This document shows positions 34,610-44,925 of a stretch of 64,000 nucleotides of DNA, in pieces. The notes beneath the pieces were generated by a model. It was not told the origin of the DNA and did not search any database. It saw only the letters and a program-made list of their open reading frames with translations. Source of the stretch: Phaeobacter gallaeciensis DSM 26640. Lineage in GTDB: Bacteria; Pseudomonadota; Alphaproteobacteria; Rhodobacterales; Rhodobacteraceae. The stretch lies in the NCBI RefSeq assembly GCF_000511385.1, contig NC_023138.1:1-64000 (forward strand). Direction: 5' to 3'. Position 1 is the first letter of the stretch. Each line of letters begins with the position of its first letter. Position numbers and translations under genes: made by a program.

Positions 34610-36196
34610 ATGACAAAAAAACTGGTGGCGGCTGCAGCCGTCCTGACCACAGCATTGACCGCGCCAGCCCTGGCGCAGGACCGCGGCGGCGTGCTGAATT
34701 TCGCCCGCTATGATGGCTCTACGCTGATTGACCCGATCTATGCTGATCGGAACCCAGACATCTGGATGGTTGGCAGTCTGTTTGATACATTGCTGCGCCC
34801 CAGTCAGGATGGGAACTCCGTCGTACCTGGCCTCGCCGAGAGCTATACTGTGTCAGAAGATGGTACCACCGTGTCGTTGACCCTGCGTGAGGGCATCAAG
34901 TTTTCCGACGGAACACCGCTCACCGGTGAAGATGTGGTGTTTTCGCTGAATCGTGCGCGTGATGCTGATCTAAGCCCTTGGGCGGGTCTTCTCGGAACAT
35001 TGGATACAGTTGCCAATAATGGCAGTGAGATCAAGCTGACGCTTTCGGCGCCTGATCCCACGATCCTGTCGATGCTCGCCACCTTCACGACCGGCATCGT
35101 TTCCAAGGCGACGTTCGAGGCTGCCGATGGTGCGACCGATCAGGAAAAATCCGCTGCTATATTTGCCGCGAAAAGTGCTGGCGTTGGCACCGGGCCCTTT
35201 TACCTCTGTGGGTTCGAACAGGGGACCTCGATGGATTTCTGTGCCAATGAGCACTACTGGCGCGCTGGGGCTGACGGCAAACCGCTGCCTTACCTGGAGG
35301 GCGTTCATTTTGAAATCATTCCGGATGACGCCACCCGCATTCTGAAGCTGCAGGCGGGCGAGATGGATGCGGCAGAGTTCATCCCTTTCTCGCGCGTGGC
35401 TGAGCTGGAAGCGGATCCGAAGATTGATATGAACCTGTTCCCGTCAACCAGGATTATCTATTCGCCGATCAACACGCGCCCGACGCGGGCGGATGGGTCG
35501 CCCAACCCGCTGGCCGATGCGCGTGTGCGCCAGGCGTTGAACTATGCCACCAACAAGCAGGCGCTGATTGGCCTGGTGCTGCAGGGGGCTGGCAAGCCGA
35601 TGACCTCGCCGCTGATGGCGGCGGCGACGCAGCTGGCCACTGAAACCGATCCGCTCTACGGCTATGATATCGACAAGGCAAAGGCGCTGATTGCCGAGGC
35701 CGGTCTGGCGCCGGGCACGGAGATCACCTTTACCACTCTGGCCGGTTCCGCTGATGACAGCACCATCTTCGCAGCGCTGCAGCAGATGTGGGCGCCTTTG
35801 GGTATCCAGCTGAAGGTGGAGCAGGTGGATAATGCCACCCGTGGTGCAAAAAATCGGTCTGGTGAGTTCGACATCCATACCTATGGCTGGGTCAATGACG
35901 TGAATGATCCAAGTCAGGTCACCGGTTGGCTGGGCTATTTCCCGACGGCGAAGGCGGTTGGCACAGGTTGGGAGAACGAGAAGTTCAACAGCCTGTTCGA
36001 AGCCTCGGCGACGGAAATGGATGCGGACTCTCGTGCTGGCCAATACGCCGAGATGCAGTCGATCTATGCCGAAGCCGCACCGCTTCTGTTCATGTATGAG
36101 ACGCCGTTTGCCGTGGCCGTGGCCAAGAGTGTCAGCGGATATGTGCAGACACCGTTGGGTAACAACCTGTTCGAGGAGGCGTCGATCAACCGCTGA
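34610..36196 (+). CDS. Peptide ABC transporter periplasmic binding protein (DppA/SBP_bac_5 type)
   Basis: A 528-residue family-5 solute-binding protein with a Sec signal peptide (residues 1-22, VAAAAVLTTALTAPALAQ). The lobe signatures LRPSQDGNSVVPGLAESYTV, LREGIKFSDGTPLTGEDVVF and ARVRQALNYATNKQALIGLV are those of dipeptide/oligopeptide binders. GGAGG precedes the ATG. It heads a transporter operon whose last gene is an Xaa-Pro aminopeptidase, so proline- or hydroxyproline-containing peptides are the likely ligand. Confidence 0.92.
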   Translation: MTKKLVAAAAVLTTALTAPALAQDRGGVLNFARYDGSTLIDPIYADRNPDIWMVGSLFDTLLRPSQDGNSVVPGLAESYTVSEDGTTVSLTLREGIKFSDGTPLTGEDVVFSLNRARDADLSPWAGLLGTLDTVANNGSEIKLTLSAPDPTILSMLATFTTGIVSKATFEAADGATDQEKSAAIFAAKSAGVGTGPFYLCGFEQGTSMDFCANEHYWRAGADGKPLPYLEGVHFEIIPDDATRILKLQAGEMDAAEFIPFSRVAELEADPKIDMNLFPSTRIIYSPINTRPTRADGSPNPLADARVRQALNYATNKQALIGLVLQGAGKPMTSPLMAAATQLATETDPLYGYDIDKAKALIAEAGLAPGTEITFTTLAGSADDSTIFAALQQMWAPLGIQLKVEQVDNATRGAKNRSGEFDIHTYGWVNDVNDPSQVTGWLGYFPTAKAVGTGWENEKFNSLFEASATEMDADSRAGQYAEMQSIYAEAAPLLFMYETPFAVAVAKSVSGYVQTPLGNNLFEEASINR

Positions 36197-36219
36197 TCGA
36201 CCGGTTTGGACAACCAAAC

Positions 36220-36244
36220 GCCGTCAGCCCAGCTGGTTGACGGC
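36220..36244 (+). other. Intercistronic stem-loop after the binding-protein gene
   Basis: GCCGTCA pairs with TGACGGC and the stem continues inward by three pairs to a small loop. It lies 23 bp after the stop and 20 bp before the permease start, without a T-run. Such hairpins commonly keep binding-protein mRNA in excess of permease mRNA. Confidence 0.55.
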
Positions 36245-36264
36245 GCCGATGAACGGATGCCGAA

Positions 36265-37206
36265 ATGGCCACTATTCAATATATTCTCAAGCGCCTGGCA
36301 CTGATGGCGGTGACCTTCTTTCTGGTCATGATCATCATCTTTTTGCTGGTGCGCCTGTTGCCGGGGGATCCGGCTATCGCCATTGCAGGGGATCGCGCGT
36401 CTGACGCTGACCTAGCTGCCATTCGAGAACGACTGGGGCTGAACCAACCCCTTGTGATCCAGTTCTGGCAATTCCTGTCCAACACCGTCCAGGGGGATCT
36501 GGGACGTTCGATCCTGATGCGCGCCCCGGTGATGGATGTGATTGCCAGCCGCCTGCCAACGACGCTGTTTCTGACCACCTATGCGGTGGCCTTGTCCGTG
36601 CTGATTGCGGGGCCGCTGGCTTTTGTTGCGGCACTCAACCGGGGGCGCTGGCCGGATGCGGTGATCCGCACTGTTTTTCAGGTCGGCCTGTCGATGCCGG
36701 TGTTTTATATTGGTCTGATATTGCTCACCTTTCTGGCGGCACAGCTGCGCTGGTTCCCGGTGGGCGGATATGGCGATAGCTTTGGGGCAAGGCTTTATCA
36801 TCTGTTCCTGCCGTCGGTGGCGGTCGCACTTTATACATCTGCGATCATCATGCGGAACCTGCGGTCGGCCATCGTTGAGGTGGTGGATGCGGAATATGTC
36901 GAATTTGCCCGAGCCAAAGGGCTGTCGGCCTGGCAGATACTTGGGCGGCATGTGCTGCGAAATGCGCTGATCTCCACAGTCACGCTGCTGGGTCTGTCTA
37001 TTGGCAACCTGATGAGCGGGACTTTGGTTACCGAGACGGTCTTTGCCGTTCCGGGGGTGGGCCGGTTGATGCTGGAGGCGATTTTTGCCCGTGATTATCC
37101 GCTGATTCAGGGGCTGACCCTGACGTTTGCCGTGCTGGTGTCGATCGTATTCCTGCTGACCGATCTGATCCAGAGCGCCCTAGACCCGAGGATGCGACTG
37201 ACATGA
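36265..37206 (+). CDS. Peptide ABC transporter permease (DppB type)
   Basis: A 313-residue inner-membrane permease with six hydrophobic segments, starting ILKRLALMAVTFFLVMIIIF. The N-terminal DppB region (RLPGDPAIAIAGDRASDADL) and the EAA loop (EYVEFARAKGLSAWQILGRH) that contacts the ATPases are present. It overlaps the next permease gene by four bases. Confidence 0.92.
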   Translation: MATIQYILKRLALMAVTFFLVMIIIFLLVRLLPGDPAIAIAGDRASDADLAAIRERLGLNQPLVIQFWQFLSNTVQGDLGRSILMRAPVMDVIASRLPTTLFLTTYAVALSVLIAGPLAFVAALNRGRWPDAVIRTVFQVGLSMPVFYIGLILLTFLAAQLRWFPVGGYGDSFGARLYHLFLPSVAVALYTSAIIMRNLRSAIVEVVDAEYVEFARAKGLSAWQILGRHVLRNALISTVTLLGLSIGNLMSGTLVTETVFAVPGVGRLMLEAIFARDYPLIQGLTLTFAVLVSIVFLLTDLIQSALDPRMRLT

Positions 37207-38069
37207 CTGATGCCACACTCCAGTCGCCTGAGGCGACGCGCCCGCAGCAGAGCCGGTGGCAGATAGCCCTGCGCAAACCCGGCTTCATGATTGGTGTCGC
37301 CATTATTGCCGTCTCGACGCTGCTGGCCATCGCGCCGGGGCTGTTCGCCCCATATGACCCCAACTTCATTGACTATAACGCGGTGCGTCAGCCGCCGAGC
37401 TGGGCGCATCCCTTTGGCACCGACATGCTGGGTCGGGACAGTTTGAGCCGGGTTATCTCAGCCTACTCGGTGAATATGCAGATGGCGGTTCTGGCCACGG
37501 TCTTTGCGATGCTGATTGGCGTCATCATCGGCGCATTGGTCGGATATTATCGCGGGGTCGCCGATATGATCTTTGGCCGGGTGGTGGATGCGGTCATCAC
37601 CTTTCCCTTTCTGGTTCTGGTGATTGCGGTTGTTGCCGTGCTGGGGCCGGGACTGGTCAATATGTATATCGCCATTACAGTGGTTGGCTGGGTGTATTAC
37701 GCGCGCCTGATGCGCGCGGAGGTGATCACCCAGATGGGCAACGACTATGCCTCGGCAGGGGTGGTCATGGGGTATTCCGACCGGCGGGTTATTTTTCGCC
37801 ACCTGTTACCCAATGCGATCACCCCGGTGATTGTCTACTGGATGACGGATATGTCGCTGGCAATCCTGTTGGGGTCCTCGCTGGGATACCTCGGTCTGGG
37901 CGCGCAGCCACCGCAGGCTGAATGGGGTGTTTTGATTGCCGAAGGGCGCAATTTCATCACCACCGCCTGGTGGCTCAGCCTGATGCCGGGCATCGCCATC
38001 GTACTGACCGGGATTGGATTTTCGCTGATTGGTGATGGGTTGGCCGACCTGTTGCGGCCCCGTGGTTGA
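37203..38069 (+). CDS. Peptide ABC transporter permease (DppC type)
   Basis: A 288-residue permease of the DppC group with a cytoplasmic N-terminus (QQSRWQIALRKPGFMIGVAI), the family motif HPFGTDMLGRDSLSRVISA and the EAA loop (NDYASAGVVMGYSDRRVIFR). It pairs with the DppB-type protein to form the channel. Four-base overlap upstream; 15 bp to the first ATPase gene. Confidence 0.92.
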   Translation: MTDATLQSPEATRPQQSRWQIALRKPGFMIGVAIIAVSTLLAIAPGLFAPYDPNFIDYNAVRQPPSWAHPFGTDMLGRDSLSRVISAYSVNMQMAVLATVFAMLIGVIIGALVGYYRGVADMIFGRVVDAVITFPFLVLVIAVVAVLGPGLVNMYIAITVVGWVYYARLMRAEVITQMGNDYASAGVVMGYSDRRVIFRHLLPNAITPVIVYWMTDMSLAILLGSSLGYLGLGAQPPQAEWGVLIAEGRNFITTAWWLSLMPGIAIVLTGIGFSLIGDGLADLLRPRG

Positions 38070-38084
38070 TCGGGGGAAGGGACT

Positions 38085-39083
38085 ATGACCATGCAAGAGA
38101 CACAACCGGTTCTGGAGGTTCGCAACCTCTGCACGACGTTCAAGCGCGGTGGCGTGATGTTGCCTGCGGTTCGCGATGTCAGCTTTGATCTGCGGCAAGG
38201 GGAGGTCCTGGGGCTCGTCGGGGAGAGCGGCTCTGGCAAGAGCGTGACCCTGAGGTCGATCCTGGGGCTGACCCGCCGCCACGGGGAGGTTACGGGCGAG
38301 GTGCGCTGGCAGGGACGTGATATCTCGCGACTGACGGATAGGCAGCTGCGTGGGGTGCGCGGCGGCGAGGTGGCGATGATCTTTCAGGAGCCGATGACCT
38401 CGCTCAACCCTTTGCTGACGGTGGGTCTGCAACTGACCGAAACGCTGAAGGCGCATACTGATCTGTCCCGCGCGGCACGTCGCGACCGGGCGATTGAAAT
38501 GCTGGATCATGTGGGGATCCCCGCCGCTGCCTCCCGGTTGCAGGACTATCCGCATCAGTTTTCCGGCGGCATGCGCCAGCGGGTGATGATTGCCATTGCG
38601 CTGGCGGCGGAACCAAAGCTGTTGCTGGCGGATGAGCCAACCACCGCACTGGATGTCACCATTCAGGCCCAGATCCTCGATCTGATCCTGCGTCTGTCCG
38701 ATGAGATGAACATGGGGGTTATTCTGGTCACCCATGATCTGGGAGTGGTGGCGCAAACCTGTGAAAATGTTGCGGTTATGTATGCCGGTCGCGTTGTGGA
38801 ACAGGGTGCGGTGCGGCAGGTGCTGCGCGCGCCAAGGCATCCTTACACCGCCGGGCTGATGCGGTCGGTGCCGCAGGATATCGCGCCACGCACGCCGCTC
38901 TATTCCGTGCCGGGGACACCGCCGAGCCTTGAGATGTTGCCGCCGGGCTGCGCATATGGGCCGCGTTGTGAGGTACGGACGGAAGCCTGCCTGAGCAAGC
39001 GGCCTCCGCTGGAAACCATCAGTGCCGGACGGCGCGCGGCCTGTTTTAATCCGGTGCCTGCCATTCAGGGAGAGGTTGCATGA
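38085..39083 (+). CDS. Peptide ABC transporter ATPase (DppD type)
   Basis: A 332-residue ATPase with Walker [10 protein letters not shown], signature [15 protein letters not shown], Walker [14 protein letters not shown] and switch histidine in [10 protein letters not shown]. The C-terminal oligopeptide-transporter extension (about residues 265-325) carries Cys-containing [20 protein letters not shown], the usual Fe-S-like cluster site of Dpp/Opp ATPases. GGGAAGG precedes the ATG. It overlaps the next gene by four bases. Confidence 0.92.
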   Translation: MTMQETQPVLEVRNLCTTFKRGGVMLPAVRDVSFDLRQGEVLGLVGESGSGKSVTLRSILGLTRRHGEVTGEVRWQGRDISRLTDRQLRGVRGGEVAMIFQEPMTSLNPLLTVGLQLTETLKAHTDLSRAARRDRAIEMLDHVGIPAAASRLQDYPHQFSGGMRQRVMIAIALAAEPKLLLADEPTTALDVTIQAQILDLILRLSDEMNMGVILVTHDLGVVAQTCENVAVMYAGRVVEQGAVRQVLRAPRHPYTAGLMRSVPQDIAPRTPLYSVPGTPPSLEMLPPGCAYGPRCEVRTEACLSKRPPLETISAGRRAACFNPVPAIQGEVA

Positions 39084-40078
39084 CGCATCCGGTGATGGAG
39101 ATTGACGATCTCAGCCTGACCTTTCAACTGCCGCGCAGCTTGGTCGATGTGATACGAAAGAGACCTGGGCGCGCTGTGCGGGCGCTGAATGGTGTCAGCC
39201 TGGCGCTGCAAAAGGGGGAAACCCTTGGCGTTGTTGGTGAATCGGGATGTGGCAAATCCACGTTGGCGCGCTGCATCGTCCGGCTTTATCAGCCGCAGCA
39301 CGGCAGTATTCGCCACCATGGGCAGGATATTTTTGCTGAAGGGACACGCAGCGATCGCAGTTATAACCGGCGCGTGCAGATGATGTTTCAGGATCCCTAT
39401 TCCTCGCTCAATCCGCGTATGACCTGCGGCCAAATCCTGAGCGAAGCCCTACATGTGCATAAAATGCGCCCGACGGATGAAATCCCGGCGCGGGTGGAGG
39501 AGCTGTTGGAGCTGGTCCGGCTACCTGCTGATGCGGCTCAGAAACTGCCGCATGAGTTTTCCGGTGGGCAACGCCAGAGGATTGCGATTGCCCGCGCGCT
39601 GGCGGTGGAGCCGGAGGTGCTGATTGCCGATGAGCTGGTGTCTGCGCTGGATGTCTCAGTTCAGGCGCAGGTGGTGAACCTGCTCCTGGAATTGCAGGAG
39701 CAACTGGATCTGACCATCCTATTTGTGGCCCATGATCTGCGATTGGTGCGTCATGTCTCTCACCGCGTAGCGGTGATCTATCTGGGTCGTATCGTGGAAA
39801 TCGGCGACAGCGAGACCCTGTTTGCAAACCCTGCACATCCCTATTCGCAGGCTTTGTTGAGTGCGGCGCCCTCGCTTGACCCGGATGATACGGGCGATGC
39901 GATCCGGCTGGAGGGAGAGCTGCCCTCGCCGTTGAATGTACCGCCGGGCTGCCCGTTTCATGTGCGCTGTGCTCATGCCGCCGATGTCTGCAGGCGGGAT
40001 GTTCCGCGCCTGCGCCCCCTTGGCGACCGTGGTGAAGTCGCCTGCCATCTTGCTGAAGAGATCCCCCAAAATGCCTGA
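39080..40078 (+). CDS. Peptide ABC transporter ATPase (DppF type)
   Basis: A 332-residue ATPase with Walker A GESGCGKST, signature FSGGQRQRIAIARAL, Walker B VLIADELVSALDVS (Leu-Val replacing the common Pro-Thr) and switch VAHDLRLVRH. The C-terminal CPFHVRCAHAADVCRRDVPR cluster is present. It forms the ATPase heterodimer with the DppD-type protein. Eight bases of its 3' end overlap the aminopeptidase gene. Confidence 0.91.
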   Translation: MTHPVMEIDDLSLTFQLPRSLVDVIRKRPGRAVRALNGVSLALQKGETLGVVGESGCGKSTLARCIVRLYQPQHGSIRHHGQDIFAEGTRSDRSYNRRVQMMFQDPYSSLNPRMTCGQILSEALHVHKMRPTDEIPARVEELLELVRLPADAAQKLPHEFSGGQRQRIAIARALAVEPEVLIADELVSALDVSVQAQVVNLLLELQEQLDLTILFVAHDLRLVRHVSHRVAVIYLGRIVEIGDSETLFANPAHPYSQALLSAAPSLDPDDTGDAIRLEGELPSPLNVPPGCPFHVRCAHAADVCRRDVPRLRPLGDRGEVACHLAEEIPQNA

Positions 40079-41873
40079 CACTTTGAGCACGCCGCCTGCG
40101 GCCGCCCGTATCGCCGATCTGCGTTTGGAGCTGACCGCCCGCAATCTTGATGCTTTCATTTTGCCCCGGTTTGATGCCCATCAGGGGGAGTATGTCGCGC
40201 CGCATGACGAACGTTTGGCCTATGTCACCGGTTTTACCGGCTCCGCCGGAATGGCGATCGTGACGGCAGAGACCGTCGCGGTGTTCGTCGATGGCCGCTA
40301 CAGTGTGCAGGTTGCGAATGAATGTGCAGGCCCATTGTTTTCGCGGTTGCACATCTTTGAGCAACCGCCGGAGCACTGGCTTTCCTCGGTTGCGCGGGAC
40401 GGCTGGCAGGTGGGATATGATCCAATGCACCTGCCGCCCGGTTGGTATGACCGGTTTGCTGTGGCCTGCGCGCAGGCAGGGGCTGCAATGCAACCGCAGC
40501 AAGACAATCCGGTGGATGCCGTTTGGCAGGATCAGCCGCCCCCACCGTCGGGGAAGGTGACGGTGTTCCCTGTGCAATTGTCGGGGCGCAGCTGTGCTGA
40601 AAAATGTAGCGATATGGTTGCGCATCTGAACGAGCAAGGCGCCGAATGTCTGGTGGAGACCCAGCCGGACAATATCGCCTGGCTGCTCAATCTGCGCGGA
40701 GACGATGTGGCATTTAATCCGATGCCGCAATCGTTTCTCATTGCGGACCGGACCGGTGAAGTTTCCTGGTTTGTCAATCCTGCCAAACTGAATGAGGCGG
40801 TGCAGGATCACCTTCCCGCCGCCGTGACCGCTTATCCGATCTCAGAGTTTCTCAGCACTTTGCGCCGTTTATGCGTTGCGGGCGCGGGGGTGCTGTTCGA
40901 CCCTGATTTCTCACCCGTGGCTGTCCGCGAGACGATTGCAGAAGCAGGGGCCACGCCGGTTCCGATGGCCAGCGCGTTGACCCGGGCGAAAGCGATCAAA
41001 AATCCGGTGGAACTGGCGGGGCTGCACAACTGTCATGTTCAGGATGGTGTCGCCTGGGCGGAGTTTTCATGCTGGCTCGCTGAAGCAGTCCCGGCCCGTG
41101 CCGCTCTTGGTCATCCGGTGACCGAGCGCGAAGCCGAAGCGAAAATCCTGTCCTTTCGACAAGACCGCCCGGGTTTCCTGACCGAGAGTTTTCAGACCAT
41201 CTCCGCCGCTGGGGGGAATGCTGCCATGTGCCATTACGCGGCCACCAATGGTCGGAATGCGCCGATACTGCCAGAACACCCCTATCTGTTGGACAGCGGC
41301 GGCCAGTATGAGACAGGGACCACCGATGCCACGCGCAGCTTTGCGTTTGATCTGCGCCCCGAAGGATACGACCGGGCCTATACGGCCGTTTTCAAAGCCT
41401 TCCATGCGCTTGCCACGCTGCGGTTTCCGCGCGGTACCCAAGGGCATCACATTGATGCGATCTGCCGACGCCCGCTCTGGGACCTGGGTCTTGATTACGA
41501 TCATGGCACCGGTCACGGGATCGGGCACCGACTGTCTGTTCATGAGCATCCCCAACGCATCGGCAAGCCCTTTAATCCGGTGGATCTGACCGCAGGCATG
41601 GTGGTGTCGATTGAGCCGGGCTATTATGAGGCTGATCGGTTTGGCATCCGCATCGAGAATATCTTTGAAATCATTGAAGAACCGAATGGTTTCTTAGCGT
41701 TTCGGAATATGACGTGGGCACCGATACAGACCGATATGCTGATCCCTGATGCATTGACTGCGGCTGAACGACTGTGGCTGAACAGCTATCATCAACAGGT
41801 ATCACAACGGCTGGCGCCGTTGCTAAGTGAGGCTGCACAGGCGTGGCTGTCTGTGGTGACTGCGGAGATCTGA
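40071..41873 (+). CDS. pepP: Xaa-Pro aminopeptidase (M24B family)
   Basis: A 600-residue cytoplasmic metallopeptidase that removes the N-terminal residue before proline. It has two N-terminal creatinase-like domains (residues about 15-290) and the pita-bread catalytic domain. The five metal ligands are visible: Asp in LLDSGGQYETGTTDATRSF (two Asp, near 407-418), His in GTGHGIGHRLSVHEH (near 480), Glu in SIEPGYYE (near 513) and Glu in IRIENIFE (near 527). The three-domain length is that of eukaryotic-type APP1 enzymes found in alphaproteobacteria. The start at 40071 overlaps the end of dppF by 8 bp; longer upstream frames lie inside that gene. It ends the transporter operon. Confidence 0.92.
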   Translation: MPDTLSTPPAAARIADLRLELTARNLDAFILPRFDAHQGEYVAPHDERLAYVTGFTGSAGMAIVTAETVAVFVDGRYSVQVANECAGPLFSRLHIFEQPPEHWLSSVARDGWQVGYDPMHLPPGWYDRFAVACAQAGAAMQPQQDNPVDAVWQDQPPPPSGKVTVFPVQLSGRSCAEKCSDMVAHLNEQGAECLVETQPDNIAWLLNLRGDDVAFNPMPQSFLIADRTGEVSWFVNPAKLNEAVQDHLPAAVTAYPISEFLSTLRRLCVAGAGVLFDPDFSPVAVRETIAEAGATPVPMASALTRAKAIKNPVELAGLHNCHVQDGVAWAEFSCWLAEAVPARAALGHPVTEREAEAKILSFRQDRPGFLTESFQTISAAGGNAAMCHYAATNGRNAPILPEHPYLLDSGGQYETGTTDATRSFAFDLRPEGYDRAYTAVFKAFHALATLRFPRGTQGHHIDAICRRPLWDLGLDYDHGTGHGIGHRLSVHEHPQRIGKPFNPVDLTAGMVVSIEPGYYEADRFGIRIENIFEIIEEPNGFLAFRNMTWAPIQTDMLIPDALTAAERLWLNSYHQQVSQRLAPLLSEAAQAWLSVVTAEI

Positions 41874-42048
41874 TAGGCCGCACTCCCGTCGGAGCGGTGA
41901 ACACAGTGGCGTTAAAATTATATCAAATCTGATTGAAATCTGCTGGGTAAACCTGTTTGGACATACGCTTTGAAAGCATGGGTCAACACTTTGTTCAGGC
42001 CGATGTGGGAGAGATCGTTAAAGACGAGCTTTCCAAGTGGAGATTTTA

Positions 42049-44199
42049 ATGCCAGCTCTGTTTAATACAATTTCAGGTAAGCTTCTTGCTGCGACAACAG
42101 TTGCTATCACCGGGTTGATGCTGTGCTTCAGCATCTTCACGGCTCTCAATGAGTCGCAGCAGGTTCGAGAGCGTGTGCTGGAAGGCGCGTCCCAACGCGC
42201 CTCGGATATTTCCCAGAGCCTGTCTTCGCAACTGGTTGAGGCAACCTCGGCCGCATCTGCTCTCGGTGGAGCCTTGTCCGGCTACATCGAAGATGGCGAA
42301 GCGACCACCGCCGATCTGATCAAAATCATGGAAGGTGTACCAGGCCGTTACGATCTGGTGTTTTCCTCCTGGATGTCCGCAATCCCCGACGGCGCCACTG
42401 AGGATTTCATCACAGGACCCGAAGGGCGCAATGCGGATGGGATCTTTGCCGCGTATTGGACCAAATCAGATACGGGAGGGTTGAACTTCGAGACGTTCGA
42501 AGTTGATCCAAACGATACGTCTGAATGGTACCGTTTGCCTATTGATAGCGGCGAGAGCGTCATCACGGAGCCGTATCTCACCAATGAAAATCGACTGCTG
42601 ACATCAGTCTCGGTCCCGGTGAATGCGCAGGGACAAATCGTTGGCGTCGCCGGTGTCGACATTGTGCTCGACAATCTGGGCGAATTCGTTCGTGGGCTGT
42701 CTGTCTACGAAGGCGGAAGTGTAATGCTGCTGGGGCAGGGCGGTAAATGGCTGTCCCATCCCGACCCAGAACTGCTGACCCAGTCGTTTGAGGGAGAAGA
42801 AGTGGCTGAGTTTCAGGCGGCTGTTGATACGGGTGAGGTGCAGATCGTTTCGGATCGTGCGGATGGATCTACACGCCTGTTCTACCCGTTTACCGCCTAT
42901 GGCATGAACAAGACCTGGGTGGTGGTTCTGGATGTGCCCCGACACGTCTTCGTCAATCCCGTAAAGGCGAGCATTTATGAACAGCTGACGACGAATGTGC
43001 TTCTGCTGGGTCTGACTCTGGCGACCATATTTTTTTCGGTTCGTTCGCTGGTCCGACGCCCCTTGGGAAAGATGCTTGGCGTCATGAAGGACCTGACCGA
43101 AGGGAAAGTTCACGAGCCTGTCGATATTCCAAAGCGAAAAGACGAGATTGGAGCGATGGCGGCTTCCATCGAGACTCTGCGTCAGGGCCTTGCCTCCAAG
43201 GAAGAGCTGGAAGCAACTCAGCTGCGCGAGAAACAGCAGCAGGAAGAGGTCGTCACAACACTTGCACAGCAGCTCCAGCAATTGGCCGGTGGACGGCTGG
43301 ATGTCGAAATTCACGAAGAGATGCCGCGCCAGTACGAGGGGCTGCGTCAGGATTTCAACAACACGGTAGAGCAACTGAGCAAGTTGATCACCTCAGTCAA
43401 TGACTCCGCTGATTCCATCGATACCGGACTGACAGAAATTGCGTCTGCGACCAATGATCTCTCTCAGCGGACTGAGCAATCAGCGCTGCAGTTGGAGGAG
43501 ACGGCGGCTTCGCTGAGCGAGCTCACGCAGAATGTGCAACATGTCGCCCGCGGCGCCCGAGAAACCGACGCCCTAGTCACCTCTGTGAGCCAGAATGCAA
43601 CAAACAGTTCAGCCGTCGCGCGCGAAACGGTGGATGCAATGGATTCCATTGCCGCGACGTCCGAGCAGATCACGCGGATCACCGGTATGATTGATGACAT
43701 CGCGTTCCAGACCAACCTCCTGGCATTGAATGCCGGCGTCGAAGCCGCGCGGGCGGGTGAAGCAGGGCGCGGGTTCTCAGTGGTGGCGGCGGAAGTCCGC
43801 AGTCTTGCCCTGCGTTCCTCTGAATCCGCTCTTGAAATCAAGAAGCTGATTACCGCGTCCGAGGCGCAGGTGGCCCATGGTGTTGATCTGGTCGGCCGGA
43901 CGAATGACTCGCTGACCACGATCATGAATGCCATCGGTAGTATTTCCGAACATGTCGGCGATATTGCCAAGCAGGCGGACGAGCAGTCGAATGGCATCTC
44001 GGAGTTGAATGGGGCCATGAGCACGCTGGAATCCGCACAACAACAGAATGCCGCGATGTGTGAAGAGACCGCTGCAGCCTGTAGTTCTCTCGATCATGAG
44101 ACAACGAACCTGTCTCGATTGGTTACGGCGTTTCAAACCGGTGACCGCGCACAGCCCCAGCAAACACAGGCCCAGCATGGCTACGTTGCTGCCGCCTAG
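42049..44199 (+). CDS. Methyl-accepting chemotaxis protein with dCache sensor domain
   Basis: A 716-residue chemoreceptor. Membrane segment 1 is at about 11-33 and segment 2 at about 312-335; between them is a dCache-type domain ([40 protein letters not shown]), which commonly binds amino acids. HAMP and signalling domains follow, with the tip [20 protein letters not shown] near residue 550. The start at 42049 is preferred over the GTG at 42037 because GGAG at 42039-42042 has proper spacing. Located right after the peptide operon, it may sense amino acids or peptides taken up there. No CheR-binding tail is seen. Confidence 0.92.
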   Translation: MPALFNTISGKLLAATTVAITGLMLCFSIFTALNESQQVRERVLEGASQRASDISQSLSSQLVEATSAASALGGALSGYIEDGEATTADLIKIMEGVPGRYDLVFSSWMSAIPDGATEDFITGPEGRNADGIFAAYWTKSDTGGLNFETFEVDPNDTSEWYRLPIDSGESVITEPYLTNENRLLTSVSVPVNAQGQIVGVAGVDIVLDNLGEFVRGLSVYEGGSVMLLGQGGKWLSHPDPELLTQSFEGEEVAEFQAAVDTGEVQIVSDRADGSTRLFYPFTAYGMNKTWVVVLDVPRHVFVNPVKASIYEQLTTNVLLLGLTLATIFFSVRSLVRRPLGKMLGVMKDLTEGKVHEPVDIPKRKDEIGAMAASIETLRQGLASKEELEATQLREKQQQEEVVTTLAQQLQQLAGGRLDVEIHEEMPRQYEGLRQDFNNTVEQLSKLITSVNDSADSIDTGLTEIASATNDLSQRTEQSALQLEETAASLSELTQNVQHVARGARETDALVTSVSQNATNSSAVARETVDAMDSIAATSEQITRITGMIDDIAFQTNLLALNAGVEAARAGEAGRGFSVVAAEVRSLALRSSESALEIKKLITASEAQVAHGVDLVGRTNDSLTTIMNAIGSISEHVGDIAKQADEQSNGISELNGAMSTLESAQQQNAAMCEETAAACSSLDHETTNLSRLVTAFQTGDRAQPQQTQAQHGYVAAA

Positions 44200-44359
44200 T
44201 CCCGAAGCATCACGTGCCCACGCCGTCGCAGGATCAGTCACAGAGTGACATCTGATGGTAAGGGGGGGCGGGGCTGTTGTGTTTGGTAAAATACGTCCGG
44301 CCCACCTCAACGGCACACCGGTCGATGGTTCACCTCTCTTGAGGGTGAAATGACAACAG

Positions 44360-44392
44360 GCCACCGCTCCTTGCTAGGGGCGGTGGCATTTT
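44360..44392 (+). terminator. Probable Rho-independent terminator
   Basis: GCCACCGCTCC pairs with GGGGCGGTGGC (11 bp, six-base loop), followed by ATTTT. It lies 160 bp after the chemoreceptor stop and would end that transcript. Confidence 0.65.
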
Positions 44393-44925
44393 ACGGTGCG
44401 GTCATCGATGATGTGTATGGGTTCCGCGCACCGTGAAGCCGTTAGATGATTGATGTCTCGGAAATGGCTGCGCACTGTGCTGTGATCGTAAATTTCCATG
44501 CGTCTGACACGGATCGACTGCTAGTCTTTGATGCGGGCCCGTAGCCTCGGTGCAGGGCACCCGGCGCCGAGCGATTTCTTGGTGGGCTTCGGCGTCGCCT
44601 TACTGCCAAAACGCCAGTGGCAGAGGCTGGGCCGAGGGGCTGAATGTTCGCGGAGAGAGTGCGAATACGGGCCAAGCCACTGCTTTATACCGGGGGGATT
44701 GGGAGTGCAGTGTTTGCTGGTTCTGTCAGGAATGGGATAGGCGCATCTCAAGGTACTCAATCGATGGAGAGATAGGGGCTGAGTGCCGCCAGCCGCTTTC
44801 GTTGGTCTGCAAGAAAGCGATGCTGGCTCTGTGGCACATTGCGATACCTTTACTGCACTGTTGTGGAACGTGCTCGTACAGCCTAGCTACGGCTTTCCCG
44901 GATTGCCTTGAGGTGGTGGAACAAG
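44393..44925. other. Gene-free region with no recognisable content
   Basis: About 530 bp without a convincing gene. Several frames of 60-150 codons overlap on both strands but have no family signature, no ribosome site and skewed composition (rich in Arg, Pro, Ser). A GC-rich hairpin is at 44546-44571. It may be decayed DNA or an unrecognised repeat between the chemoreceptor and the flippase gene. Confidence 0.45.

Noticed and set aside
44521..44760. 79-codon minus frame rich in Arg/Pro/Lys
   Set aside because: No recognisable family, no ribosome site, overlaps other frames; not enough to call a gene.
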